DNA of 64,000 nt, taken from assembly GCA_024699855.1 (NCBI GenBank), contig JAMPIQ010000002.1:15314001-15378000 (forward strand). The letters are read 5' to 3'. The notes beneath the pieces were generated by a model, which saw nothing but the letters and a program-made list of their open reading frames with translations, did no database searches and was not told where the DNA came from. The position numbers and the translations under genes are program-made. Source of the DNA: Aphelenchoides besseyi. Taxonomy: Eukaryota; Nematoda; Chromadorea; Rhabditida; Aphelenchoididae. Below, in pieces: positions 50,973 to 64,000 of the stretch. Every line of letters starts with the position of its first letter. The first letter of the stretch is position 1.

Positions 50973-52990
50973 TCATTCGAACTGACCATTCGATGTCTTT
51001 TGTCGCGTGTACACTGGAGGTTGTGGGGTTGATGTGTCGGAAATAATAATCTCCACGGTTCCAACAGCTTTGGTTAGTCCTTCACGAAACACCAAACGAG
51101 TTCCCTTGCGAATGTACTCCGGTCGTCGAGTGAAACGGAAACGAACACGATCGCGATCTCCCGTTCGCAAAACATCTTTTTTCATGTGCATAATTTTCGC
51201 CGTCTGCCTCACCGCTCCAACGTGTACCATTGCTTCGTAGTTTCGCGAGATGGTGGTTGGATGATTCAGGATCAGAATCTCAGCTTCAAACTCCCACACG
51301 GCATGCGGCTGCTCGACACCGGATAGTAGGACCATTCCTTTACGAATTTGCTTTTTCGTTACTTTTCTGAAGTTCAGTTTTCACATTCACGACTTTGAAT
51401 TGAAACTAACTTGATGGCAAATGCTGCCGATTGGCCGTGCCTTACGCTATCAACCGGCATTCGTTTGCGATGAATCGATTTGATGGGCACTTGAACAAAG
51501 TTACCAGTGGAATCCGGACCCAACCAGAGAGTATCATTCACACGAACCGTTCCGTTCACACAATTTCCACTGACCACTGTTCCAACTCCGTCAACCTATA
51601 TTGATAGAATTTTATTGTAAAATTAGGTCCTAAAACATACCCAGAAAACTTCATCGATAACAAACAAAACTTTGCTCTGATCGGTTATCGTTCGACGAAT
51701 CGGTAGAATGTTCAGAAACGTACGAACCTTATCCAAATTTTCTCCGGTGACGTTGGATACTCGAAAGATCGGGCACATCCTACAATCACATTGTCAATAG
51801 AATCAAGAAAATACAAAGCTCTTACCGTCCTTGGTAGAAATGTTGGGCGGCCATGAATATGTCTTCCATGTTGTTTACAACGACAGGAAGTTTCCGTGAG
51901 CCTGGACTGCGTAGTAACTTGTTCAGTTGTTTCAACGTCTCATCCAACACATTCTCCGGACAATAGTCGATCTTGGTGATAACAACAAAAACGGGAACGT
52001 TCAATGCAAGACACAGCGAAACTGTAAGATCCAATCGAAATGAAATGTGCCGAAAAGAAAACTTACGATGCTCTTTTGTCATTCCACTAATACCCATATT
52101 CGCTCCGATCATTAGCATCGTGTAGTCTAAAGAGCAAAATAGGACGTATCTGAAGCAATAAAAGTACCTGGTTGATGTCCGGTCAGACCGAATATTGTTG
52201 TTTTAAGGTACTTTTCGTGACCGGCAAGATCGATGAAAGTTAAGATTTTGGAAGCGGCACGTGAAATCTGAAGCCAATTTAATCGTCCACTATGCTTGTC
52301 CGGCGCATTCACAACTTTTCCATGCACATCAAAGCCAAGAATGTCGTTTCCTACGGAGGATGTTCGTCCGGTTTCGAACTCGTGCTGATGACTGCAAAAA
52401 TCGAATTGATGACCTGAAGTTCAAAGCCGGAAACTTACCGAAACAGCTTCTTACGCGCCTGTCCTCTTCCATCGTCGAGAGCATTGTGCGTTAGAACGCC
52501 GAGAAAAGTCGATTTGCCAGCGTCCACATTTCTAAACAACCTCAGAAATCAGATTACTTTGTCGATTCGATTACTAACCCAACCACAGCAACGCGAATTT
52601 CAAGAAAATCTTCTTCGGGAAGATTTTTACGAATAATTGAAATTCGCGAGAACGAACCGTTGTACGATTTGGTGAGCAATCCGGTGGTAACACAGTTCAG
52701 TTTGCTGCCTATGATTTCATTGTGCACTGTTTCGGCCTTTTCCAGCTCTTCTTTACTTAGTCCTAACCGACAAAGTTGAATGTCAAAGAACATTTCGAGC
52801 GAGACCAACCTTTGGCTTCAAATTCGTCATCATATGGCACTCCAATTTCAATTAGTGCCTCGCCTTCGCCCTCAATCAAAAGTCGATTCAGATGCTCTTC
52901 GTAGCGTTCGAGCGCTTCCGGATTTTGATCCAACAGAAAACGGTTGTGCAGAGCCGACGGTTCGGGCTCCAGTTCGAACCCGTCAGCCAT
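50973..52990 (-). CDS. GTPBP1/GTPBP2-type translational GTPase
   Basis: Elongation-factor-like GTPase linked in animals to ribosome rescue and mRNA decay. Start ATG 52990. An acidic N-terminal region is followed by the G domain: P-loop [14 protein letters not shown] switch region, DLAGHEKY (G3), and TKID (G4). Two beta-barrel domains follow, with [39 protein letters not shown] and [19 protein letters not shown], ending at TGA 50973. About 570 residues in roughly ten exons. The family order and all GTP-binding motifs are present. C. elegans has a GTPBP1 relative (cgp-1), but I cannot tell GTPBP1 from GTPBP2 here, so no symbol is given. It is convergent with the CFP1-like gene. Confidence 0.9.
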
Positions 52991-53988
52991 TGGAAAAGAT
53001 AAGAGAAAACTAAATTGGCAAAATTTAAAGTCATCTGTGAATTTAAGAACACGTCCAAGTTGACCGATAAAATACACTTATTTTTGCGTTTATTGAAAAA
53101 ATTCTTTAATTTTCGTCACTTTGGATGTCAACTCTTACTCCACGAGTTTTTTGCGCCACACACGTCAATCGGAACATAAAACACAAGAACGTGCTAGTGG
53201 AGGGGACGTTTGATCGGCGTTTTGAAGCATATACAGGAAACCGGAATGGTTCACGAAGACTCGTATCTTCAATCTTAAATAGGCTATTGATTCACGTGTT
53301 ACAAACGTTTGGAGGTGTGTCCGATGGTCGAGAATAAGCGCAAAGATTTCGAAATATGCACAGCTAGTTGATGCAATTCTTTACGAAAAAGGCATGTTCC
53401 TGCAATAACAAGAGAAGAGCTGAGCCGATCATTACCGTACAAAGTTTGATAACAAAGTCTAGTTAAAGCAAGTTTTCTGATTGATCCTATTTCAAAATAC
53501 TTTGATGCAATCTTTCAGTAGCAATGAACTGCTCCATAAAACAATATTTTAAGCATTACCGAAGTTTTAGCAAATCTAAAGTTGTTCAAAGAGCTTTACA
53601 TTTGTCACATAACCAGTGATCGTAACGACGCACACGTCAAATTGGTACATCAATGATCAAATACATATACTAATGGTTGATCAATACTTTAATGACTACC
53701 AAATAATCGAGTACTCATCAGATCATTCTCTTTCTTACTTGTAATATAGCTGAAGTCGTCGATGAAACAATACAAACAGATTACAGACTCTTCGACTTCA
53801 AGGGAATTCTAAGACAAAGAAATTGAATGCAAATTGAACGAAAACCAATCTTGCTACAAACTCATTCCAGGGTTCGTTTTCCGTCTGCTCGTTTTGCGTC
53901 TTGAGGGTCGGCTGTGTGTTTTTCGTGTCTTCTGATTGTGATTCCAGTTTTCGTTTATTGCCTTCTGTTCTGCTCGTTTGTGTTCGAG
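52991..53988. other. Divergent intergenic region
   Basis: About 1 kb of AT-rich DNA between the GTPBP gene (-) and the membrane-protein gene (+). The frame at 53125-53337 (+) has no domain. Nothing else is supported. Confidence 0.4.
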
Positions 53989-56983
53989 ATGGTTCGTGCT
54001 CTCAGTTTGATCGTCATGATCGCGATGGTTTTGTTGGTGAACTCCGACGATCCGCCGTGTTTCCGCACCGTCGAAAACGACATGTAAGTTTCTGATCGAT
54101 GTTCCTCAGATGTTCGCGTTTTCAGCGTCTACGATGATGGCAGTGGTTGTTAAGAGGTGACAATGTACGTGAAGAATAGGGAGTTGGAAATGCACTTTGG
54201 CACCGGCTCGAAACCGTCCAGTACGCAATAGCGAGTAAAACTGTTTCGAATTGCATTTACTGTTTTAGCATCACCTTTCGTTTGGGCGGCTGCGATGTTG
54301 ACGGATTGAAAGTTTTGAGACAAATCCGGTCAGCCTGTATCAAGGTAGTGACTTGGTTGACTCGGCTGTTGCCGACGAAAATGGCATCAAATTTCATCGT
54401 AACCTCGGAGGTTCTTCAACTCAAGAGTGCGATCGTGCATTCTCGTGGTTCCCGGCGGCCATAAGACCACGGTGTTCGTTGATTCAAGCTCGTGCTCGCA
54501 TCTTACGACTCGTTTCAAGGTACATTTACTTTGCACTTCTTCTTGTTGACCACATCAAAGTCTTCAGTCGAGCAATCGAACTCAACAGACTGAAACGTGG
54601 ACGTTTCGAAGCAACCAATCGACGTCACGTGATCATGCAACTTCGCAAGTCCGATGGAACATTAACATCGACAACCACGGAAGCTTTGAATGTTGCCGCG
54701 TCATTCTACTCACAACTTTACGCGGCAACAAACGGTAAATTTGAATTCAAACGTTCCTCTCCGCTTGTCAATCCAATTTCCAGTGCAGAAATCATTTCGG
54801 CGGCGACAAAAATACGTGGCAATACGGCACCGGGACTGGATGGAATAAGATCGAAAGCGACCAAATATGGAGCAGAAGTTATGGCTGATGAACTCGCAAA
54901 CTTGGTCAATCACATGTTCGAGAAATCCATTGTTCCGGCCGATTTTTCTCATGCTTCAACGATTCTTTTGGAGAAAGCTGGGGACAAACTGGACATTGGA
55001 AACTACCGACCAATCAGTCTACTGCCATCTGTCTACAAATTGGTGACTCGAGCCATCACAAATCGCGTTCAAAAAGCGGTTCTCAACTGCATCCCAGTCG
55101 AACAAGCGGGATTCCGACCGACGTTCTCAACTACCGACCACATCCACTCAATCAGCATCTTATTGGAACGAGCTTGGGAATTCCACTACCCGCTGGCGCT
55201 GATGTTTGTTGACTTTCGAAAAGCGTTTGATACGATCGAATTCGATGCCATTTGGGCGGCTTTGGAACGCTTCAACGTCGACAATGATACGGTTTCGATG
55301 ATCAAAACTCTCTACTCATCTGGCACCAGTTCGTTACGATGGGGAAACGAATCAGCAAATTTTGGAGTGCAGCGAGGAGTGCGACAGGGTGACTCTCTTT
55401 CACCACTGATTTTCATCGTAGTTCTCCAATTTGCAATCAACCAAATCAACTGGGAACAGGAAGAAGGAATTGAAATCGACAACCGCCGGCTACATTTCCT
55501 CGCTTATGCTGACGACATTGCTCTGATTGCCAACAATCCAAAGAATCTTCAATCCATGGCCATCAAACTTGCCGATCGATGCTCAACTGTTGGTCTCGAA
55601 ATCAATGCAAACAAAACAAAGTGGATGAACGCCGACCGCGACAATCATTGGAGCAACTCGAACATCGCAATCAATTCCCAAGACGTCCAACGAGTCGACT
55701 GCTTCAACTACCTCGGTCAATTGATTCAATTTCCGAGAGATCATGGGAAAGACATTGGAAGACGAATTGGTTTTGGTTGGTCGGCTTTTGGCAAAATGAA
55801 GCGGTTTTTGACGGACAAGAACGTGGCCACAAGTTTGAAGCGACGATACTACAATATGGTTGTTCTTCCGACGATGTTGTACGCAGCAGAAACATGGGCC
55901 GCAACCGACAGCAACTTGGAGCGAATTGCCAGAACTCAACGGGCGATGGAACGTCGAATGATTGGAGTCCGACTTCGTGACAAAAAGCCATCAACTTGGG
56001 TGAGAAGCCAAACCCAAGTAACGGACATCGTTTCAGCTGTCCGGAAAAGAAAATGGAAATTCGCTGGTCGCCTCTTCCGATCGATCGACGGCAGATGGTC
56101 GCAACAACTCACTTTGTGGATTCCTAGTACAAAACGCGTTGCTGGAGATGGACGGCCGAAAACTCGCTGGGAAGACGACGTCCGAAAACGCGTGGGCCAG
56201 AAGTACATGGTTCTGCACAAATCCCAATGGACAGAAGCGGCAAAAGACGAACAACGTTGGAAGAAGCTCGGAAAAACATTTGCGATTCCGCTGCCACAAA
56301 AATCGGAAAGACGACAACAACCGTGAGGTCACCAACACGGAACTTTATTTGATCACTTAATGTTCACTGTTTATCCGTTGATTTTGGAAATAAATTGAAA
56401 TTGAAACTTGTTGACCACCTCATTTTCAGGATGCATCGTTCGACTACACAGGGCTCATGAATGGCTTTCCTATTGGGGCTTCATCATCATGTGCATTCGT
56501 CTCTGCTCTACACTTCAACATTCTCTTTCAGCGGCGTTGTGGGTTTGATCGTGTTGGTTGTTGGCTCAGTGGTCGTGCTCGTCTGTTGCAAGAAGGACAA
56601 GAAGACTGTGAAGCCCACTAAAAAGGGCGGAGTCGACAAGACACCAAGAAAGAACACGATCCTGTTCCACTCAACTCGCGTCAAAGCCAACAGACCGCAA
56701 CTCGGGAACGAAGACGATTGGCGTGCAGAGATGCACAAGATGGTCGATGGACGAATGAAGATCTTCAACCATAAGAAGGTGAGTGAAAGTGGTGAGTTGG
56801 AGGCCATCTGTTACTCCAGGAGTTGGTTTTCGACGATCAAACTTTGAGTTCCAAAAACGGAAATTTGTCTTCTGATGTCTAGAACTGTTTTTGGAGTAAA
56901 ATAGAGACTTGAACTCATGAGTTTCATTTTAGATTGTCCATGACGATGACAATCCAAAGGGCATCATGTTGCCGGTCGAGTAG
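53989..56983 (+). CDS. Small type I membrane protein, interrupted by an intronic retrotransposon
   Basis: The first exon (ATG 53989) encodes a signal peptide (LSLIVMIAMVLLVNS) and a short Cys-containing ectodomain, with a GTAAGT donor after ..RTVEND. Later likely coding blocks include EVTMYVKNRELEMHFGTG and ITFRLGGCDVDGLK upstream of the insertion. Downstream are a transmembrane helix (GVVGLIVLVVGSVVVLVCC), a basic stop-transfer (KKDKKTVK), a cytoplasmic tail with HSTRVKANRPQLG, and the last exon IVHDDDNPKGIMLPVE ending at TAG 56983. The exact exon chain across 54100-54540 and 56432-56535 could not be fixed: more than one splice solution is open. No known ectodomain was recognised. AATAAA lies at about 57013. 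Confidence 0.5.
54540..56410 (+). mobile_element. 5'-truncated non-LTR retrotransposon (RTE-like)
   Basis: Open to TGA... no internal stop is seen from about 54550 to the stop at 56324-56326. Reverse transcriptase blocks in order: NTAPGLDGI, NYRPISLLPSVYKL, EQAGFRPTFSTTDH, MFVDFRKAFD (box A), GVRQGDSLSPL (box B), and the catalytic AYADD (box C, about 55505). The C-terminal RPKTRWEDDV stretch is typical of RTE and related LINEs. The apurinic endonuclease domain is missing, so the copy is 5'-truncated, the usual outcome of incomplete reverse transcription. The 3' end has AATAAATTGAAATTGAAAC, a short tandem tail as in RTE elements. It sits between a likely host donor (AAG|GTACAT at 54524 or nearby) and a host acceptor (CATTTTCAG at about 56430), so it is intronic. 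Confidence 0.88.
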
Positions 56984-57379
56984 AGACGTCGAGACTGTTG
57001 TTAGGGTTTCAAATAAACGGTATCTGTAAAAACTTGTTTCTTATTGTTGGTTATGAAAACAAGTTTAACCCGAGTGACCATGAGCTTTTGTTTTAATCGA
57101 CCATTGGGCTTTTTGAATAGTTAAGATTTCTGTTTGTCTTCTCCAACTATAACTGTGCAGAGAGTCGGTGAGGAATTGGTGTCAGAGTCGATAGAATTAC
57201 TGGTTTCAAATAACTATTAGAGATTCATAAGGACCTAGAAGACAACTTGAACTATTAACTATCTGCTTCCATCTTCGACTTTGAACTTTTGATTCTACAT
57301 TTGAATCATGGACCTGTTGTCTCCACTACCACTTACGAACAGCTCAGAGTAATAAGATTACTTCAAAAAGAACGTTCAT

Positions 57380-57972
57380 GCAAAACTAACAACAAAAAAT
57401 TGTTTTGACAACCGCGTCAGGAAAGCTACCACAAGTGATAACCACCAAGCAGTCGAAGGGAGAGCCTGGGGAAAACCCCTGGGGACGCTTTCAACCGTGA
57501 ACCCGAACACGGTCCCACCCGGAGGTGGGTTATGCTAACTCTCGATCCAACACTCATAGCCTTGTTGAATCTTCGGTAAGAGACCCGAACTTCCGAAGAA
57601 GTCGAAGTCAGTACCTCCGCACAACCATTAGGCTATGAGCTGCTGGTGACTGCAGGACAGAAAGCTGCTCATGATCCGCAGATTTCGACATCCACTTCTC
57701 AGTGGACTGCAATTGACTCTGGACTTCAGTTGAGTGGTTAAGAGTACAACAACAAAACTTCTAAGGATGTTCACGGCTTGTATTCAAACTCGATTTCTAC
57801 CATAAGTGAACCGATCGATGTATAATTAGCAATATTAACTACATTGATATTAAGTAGTTGTTCCTGCAAATTATAGCGATTGAGAACAATTAGTAACGTT
57901 GTTATGGTCGAATTGACAAGACTCAGTTTTTGAGGTATTTTTCGATTTCAATTTCCTTTCTGATCAACTTCA
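57380..57972. repeat. Dispersed structured repeat, copy B
   Basis: Second copy of the element at 22711-23306 in the same orientation. The first 490 bp differ at only a handful of positions, including single substitutions near 57678, 57711 and 57775. The paired stems (CCCACC/GGTGGG, CTTCGG/CCGAAG, CTCATAGCCT/AGGCTATGAG) are unchanged. The last 90 bp are more diverged and end at GATCAACTTCA, the same end point as copy A. It lies about 1 kb downstream of the RTE fragment but is not continuous with it. Confidence 0.8.
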
Positions 57973-58932
57973 CCAGTCCAAACCATCTGGTTTTTACTTC
58001 CACCTACTCATTAACAAGTATATAAATTTGGAGCTCTCCATCACTAACAGGAAGAGCTGCACAAACTTTTGCAATTTTGGACGATTTTTGACAGATTGTT
58101 CGTCTTTGGAGAGCTCTCATTTCTCTCTCAGTTATCCGGTAGCTAAGAGTTTGGGCACCTCAAGGAGCCACACTTATGATCTTTTCATCAATCTAATATA
58201 AGCACTAGTTGTTGCCAGAATCTCCGAGGTACATCGATTTGCGCGATGGACGTGTCATGCAAGGGAATGAGGGGCGTTGTGTTTTAGCTCTTTGGCTGAT
58301 TGGATTCCACTGATATTCACATGCTTTTGAGTTCATGAGTGGTTGTTGTTGTTCTGTGAATCACACGTTTCTACAGTCACTGGTCCCCGAGTTGTAGTCA
58401 ATGGAAGTTGGGCTCTCTCGGAGGTTGACGATCGTTGGCATTCTTTTCAGTTTGTTTGTGTCTACTAACTATGTTTAGACTATTACATTTACGTTTGTAT
58501 GATGTGAGTGTATTTATTTGGACTGTAAACTTGGTCTGCAAACGAAGTTGTCAACATTTGATGGACACTAAGCGGGTGATAACCAGCCATTAGATCAACA
58601 CTTCCATCTGTTTTGTAACAAGATATTGTCAGAAGTCGGTTATCAAGGACCATTGGAACACAATAACGTTTCGTTTTTATGGTGTTGTTCGGCATGTGAA
58701 TCTCCGTTAGTGAAAGTTGGCAATGTTCAACGCGCTTTCGATCGAACACAAGGCCAAGGAGTTTACTTTGACAAGTGACCAGCGTCCAAAGCTTTTGGCG
58801 TTTGAAAGCCGCTTGCTTTTGGTGCCGTTTGCTGAGCTAAACTTCAGAGTTGAATCTGAACTTTCAGTTGCTGTTGGAGTCTTAGTTCCATCGTAGAGTT
58901 TTGCCAAGTTCTGGTGACTGATTTGCTACCAA
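57973..58932. other. Region with one uncertain minus-strand gene
   Basis: Two minus-strand frames, 58707-58907 and 58489-58749, can be joined in frame by a 34-nt intron (AAA|GTAAAC...GAAAG) into about 128 residues (LSLTEIHMPNN, then LDNRLLTISCYKTDGSVDL). There is no ATG and no recognised domain, so support is weak. An inverted pair GGAGCTCTCC/GGAGAGCTCTC lies near 58030 and 58107. The rest is unremarkable. Confidence 0.3.
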
Positions 58933-59341
58933 ATGTCTTTGTTCAATCAAACTAACCAACTCGGACGAGAAGTGAGCGAACTGAAGAAACTCGTTAAATC
59001 CATGGACACAAAAGTCAAACAACTGCAAAAGCAGGTGCAGAAAAAGAGCGCTGTTGAGATCGAACACGAAGACGTTGAAAGTCGCGTATATAGTCCGCAC
59101 GAAGTTGTCGTGAAAACGGTATGTGAGAGTTTCACTATATCATTTCGTTCTGGAAGATCTTACAAGAAAAGTAACATTGATTTTTTAGCGTAAAGGTATT
59201 GACTGGTTTATTGTGCATATTGTGATAATTTGCGGATTCATCATACTAATGACGCTAACTCCTTTCGTGTTACTTTTGAGCGAAAGGGTTCCACGGAATG
59301 GCCAGCCATGTACATCATACAACAATCAATCTGATTCTTAA
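58933..59341 (+). CDS. Small coiled-coil protein with one C-terminal membrane helix
   Basis: Exon 1 from ATG 58933 encodes a heptad-patterned helix (LGREVSELKKLVKSMDTKV, KQLQKQVQKK) and an acidic spacer. A GTATGT donor at about 59119 and a TTTTTTAG acceptor at about 59189 join it in frame to a second exon with a strong transmembrane helix (WFIVHIVIICGFIILMTL) and a short polar tail ending at TAA 59341. About 112 residues. It could be a tail-anchored tether or a small oligomeric membrane protein; no family recognised. Confidence 0.6.
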
Positions 59342-59663
59342 TCTTTTATTGGCATGTAAATCTAAATGCGACAATCGCGATTCCTTTTTTGAAACGTGTA
59401 TTGTAATCGATCTGCCATCCACTTTAGTTCCGAATCAATTGCTGTTACTCTATTGATGCAATGGAATAAACTCTTACAACTAATGGAAAGAGCGGCCGCT
59501 GAGTACATCAATGAGTGGGCCAACGAATCTTTCAATTCTTTCGAAGGACAGAAACCAGATGACCGGCACTTTGTGGATCAACATCCTCACTAACATTCGA
59601 CTGCAACTTCGAGTTCCAGGAAACCGCAGCTTCAGTTCTCGTGTTGTCAACGGTCGTGTTTGA
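59342..59663. other. Upstream of UPF2; first exon not resolved
   Basis: A frame from ATG near 59484 reads ERAAAEYINEWANESFNSF and closes at TAA near 59592. It could be the 5' exon of the UPF2 gene if spliced before the stop, but I found no junction that clearly joins the next UPF2 block. Confidence 0.3.
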
Positions 59664-61952
59664 ACGCATTTTCTCGACTTTAACGAATTGCGCCAACGCC
59701 GCGCTGTGCAGGAACGTTGGATTGAGGTTCGTGAGGTTTTCGATTCGTTGCAACGTTTCTCTTTTTCAGTACCCCAACGCGCATTCCCACTACGATGAAG
59801 ACGGAATCCGTCGATTGGACTCGACGCTGAAGAAAGTCACGGCTTTCATGAAGCGCGTCAAAAACATCGGCACCACCGTGACCCCCGAATCGCTGTTGCC
59901 CGAGCTGGCGAAGCTCAATCTCTCTAAGTTTGTCGACGAAATCGCATCCAGTGTTTGCGATGCGAAGATCAAAGTCGAGGAGTTGCCGTCGCTGGTTGAG
60001 TTCTGTGTGAAGGCGGGATGCATGTACGCGACCTTCGCCGAGAATCTAACCATCGAACTGCGCAAACGTGTGCCAACAAAACGTTCCGACAAAATCGCGA
60101 ACGCATCGAAGCTACGAGTCGACTTAAAGTGAGTTTATTTAAACTGCTTTTTGGCATCTTACGTTTTCAGATTCATCGCTGAATTGATTCTGAACGGAGT
60201 GCTTAAGACCGAAGGTCTTCAGCTCATTGGCTCCCTGTTGTCCTACTTGATTAACACGGACAAACAAGAGCACGTGAACGTGCCGATTCTTTTGCCCTTT
60301 TGTCAGACCGATTTGTTCGAGTGTTCGGCGATGATTCCATTGAGTTGTCAACGTTCGGCAACGGAAAATGAGTTGGAAGAGGTCGTGAAACTTCTCCCCG
60401 ACACCATCAGCAAAGAGCAACGAGGAGCCATGAAGAATCTGTTTAAAACGTACATGGAGTCGCTAGTCGAACATGTGAATACCGTTTGCTTGAAAATGAA
60501 CACGGTCCTCAAGTCGATTAAACGACAAGAACAAACTCGAGGTTTGTCGACAAGTTTTCCGATTGTTTTCATTGTGTTCAGGTGATGCCGCGGCTGAGGA
60601 CCGACAGAGTTATGACGAGCTGAAAACAACTTTCGATCGTCTGTTGAATAGCGCCATGGAGCTGAGTCAATGGGTCGGCATTGAGGTGCCCGAAATGCCC
60701 GAAGAGCTGAGTGACGATGAAGTTGCCGAAACCGAAGTGAAGAAAACGAACGGCGGAGGTTCGGGTCGAGTTCTGAAGTTTGTGGACGAAGATACTCGTT
60801 TGTTTTATGAGAAATTGGGTACTGTCGAACTTCAAAACCGACCCTCTAAACTTCTTGTTTAGTGAACGTGGAGCACGCCGCACTTTTAGCCCGAAACACA
60901 CCGACGATGGAAGACGATGGCGAACAGGAAACTGAAGATTTCGGCGAAACGAACATTGAGGTCCTCGTCGACAACATCAATCTCGAGGATTTGGAGTCGG
61001 AAGACGATGCAGAAGTTTTAGCGGAAGTTCCGGAAGCGGAAGAGCAAATCGATGAAGAGGTGCCAGCCACTCCAACACTGAACACTAAAACTGAGGGTAA
61101 GAAATCGAAAGTTGCACCAATTGAATGGTTTGTTTGAGCAAATCGCGACTCAACAATCCTGAATCCGATGGACAATGTCTTCGGTGTGTCTTCAAACTTC
61201 ACTTCCTTTCTTATCAAACTCTGCAATGCCATCAACAAGGAACGAATCGACGCGGCAGCTTTGGAGTTCATCACCAGTTTCAACAAAGCATCCAATCGAA
61301 AGCGTTTGATTCAACATCTCTTGGCAGCGCCGTACGATCGTCTTGACTTGTTGCCATTCTATTGCCGGTAATTGTTACTAGTTGAATGCTTATTGGGGAG
61401 TTTAGGTTCATGGCAACGATCAATGCGGTGGTGCCGGCCGTTCCACGTCAAGTCGGTCGAACATTATTGGAGCGGTTTCGCGAGATTGCGAATCGTAAAT
61501 GTGTTGTCACAAAAACAAAAGGCAAAAACACGGCCGGACAGCACATCGACGCCAAAGTTCATTTGTCCAAATTCATTTCCGAGATGGTGAGCTCCAAGAA
61601 GCAGTTCTTATAAGGGATCAATTGTTTTAGGTGAAATTTGGATTGTTGCCAAAGGCCGAGGGTTTGGCGTGTTTGCGTGCCCTACTTGTCGATTTGCGAC
61701 AATACAAGGTGGACATGTTCAGTGCGATGATCGAATCCATGGGCTACTTTCTGTACAATTCGCCGGAGACTCACGGCAAAATGAAAGTCATTGTTTCGGT
61801 TCTGCGAAACAAAAACGATAAGATCAAAGATGAGCGACAGAAGGCAAGTCGAATCGACGGATTCTGTCTTTTCAAGTTCGATCTTTTAGCTGCTTCTCGA
61901 AAACGCTTATTTCGCCGTTCTACCAACCAAAGAAATCTGTAGTAATGAATGA
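59664..61952 (+). CDS. smg-3: UPF2 (nonsense-mediated decay factor), truncated after second MIF4G domain
   Basis: UPF2 bridges UPF1 and UPF3 in nonsense-mediated mRNA decay. The visible protein runs from LRQRRAVQERWIE through MIF4G-1 (LDSTLKKVTAFMKRVK, LAKLNLSKFVDEIA, LLPFCQTDLFE), an acidic stretch (NINLEDLESEDDAEVLAE) and MIF4G-2 (RLIQHLLAAPYDRLDLLPFY, FGLLPKAEGLACLRALL, SMGYFLYNSPETHGKM). A GC-AG intron (CAG AAG|GCAAGT...TTTTAG at about 61843-61889) joins to LLLENAYFAVLPTKE, the family's VENAYYY region, and then TGA at 61952. MIF4G-3 (UPF3-binding) and the C-terminal UPF1-binding domain are absent; an inverted USP7 segment begins about 130 bp later. The symbol is the C. elegans UPF2 name, inferred from domain similarity. 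The N-terminal exon is unresolved. Confidence 0.85.
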
Positions 61953-62078
61953 ACATTTCATTTATTCTGATGAATGACGGTTAGGCAAAAACGTAACAAT
62001 TGGTTTTGAACCAAAAAAATAAATAACAAAAAACAAAAATTGGTAAATTAAAACGCGTACGACATACTCAAAGCGATT
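61953..62078. other. Breakpoint interval between UPF2 and the inverted USP7 copy
   Basis: About 125 bp, including an A-rich stretch (AAAAAAATAAATAACAAAAA near 62013-62034) that could serve as a polyadenylation region for one or both flanking convergent genes. No recombination motif or target-site duplication was recognised. Confidence 0.5.

Positions 62079-64000
<1,922 letters not shown>

Noticed and set aside
54302..54540. Treating the whole 657-codon frame as retrotransposon
   Set aside because: The first 60-70 codons do not resemble LINE protein and end at a good splice donor, so they more likely belong to the host gene.

Overview
This window is nuclear genomic DNA from an animal, almost certainly a nematode. 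Genes are split by many very short introns (mostly about 30-50 nt, GT...TTTCAG type). The gene content is typical of nematodes: a small major-sperm-protein-domain protein, a NAS-type astacin with ShKT modules, a CAP/SCP secreted protein, a CHK (DUF1679-type) kinase-like protein, a DOMON secreted protein and an RTE-type retrotransposon. No bacterial, phage or CRISPR features are visible. The species cannot be named from sequence alone.

Layout. 1-5.8 kb: the 3' end of an atlastin gene (+), convergent with a DOMON protein (-), then about 3 kb with little firm content, then a small secreted PAN-like protein (-). 6.15-9.32 kb: left arm of a large inverted repeat carrying an uncharacterised multi-exon gene (+) and a decayed cathepsin-like gene (-). 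9.3-23.3 kb: the spacer, with a CS-domain-like protein, a CHK kinase-like protein with an altered catalytic loop, a charged hypothetical protein, a complete USP7 gene and a sperm MSP-domain gene, ending in a 0.6 kb dispersed structured repeat. 23.3-26.66 kb: right arm of the inverted repeat, with an apparently active cathepsin-like gene (+) and a frameshifted copy of the uncharacterised gene (-). 26.7-45.6 kb: a gustatory-receptor-like 7TM gene, an astacin plus ShKT cassette, an aromatic amino acid decarboxylase, a CAP protein with a 1.9 kb intron, and a DRAM-family membrane protein. 46-53 kb: TOM1-like, CFP1/CXXC1-like and GTPBP1-like genes. 54-57 kb: a small type I membrane protein gene with a 5'-truncated RTE retrotransposon in one intron. 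57.4-58.0 kb: second copy of the structured repeat. 58.9-62 kb: a coiled-coil/TM protein and a UPF2 (NMD factor) gene cut off after its second MIF4G domain. 62.1-64 kb (continuing off the window): an inverted partial duplicate of the USP7 gene with an in-frame deletion of most of its catalytic domain.

The genes do not form one pathway. The main story is structural: two independent inverted duplications, reciprocal decay of the duplicated genes, and a recurrent RNA-like repeat that sits at one duplication boundary. Exon boundaries were placed by eye from splice consensus and reading frame, so single junctions may be wrong even where the product call is firm. The many secreted proteins (DOMON, PAN-like, cathepsin-like, astacin, ShKT, CAP) are typical of nematode surface or secretory biology.
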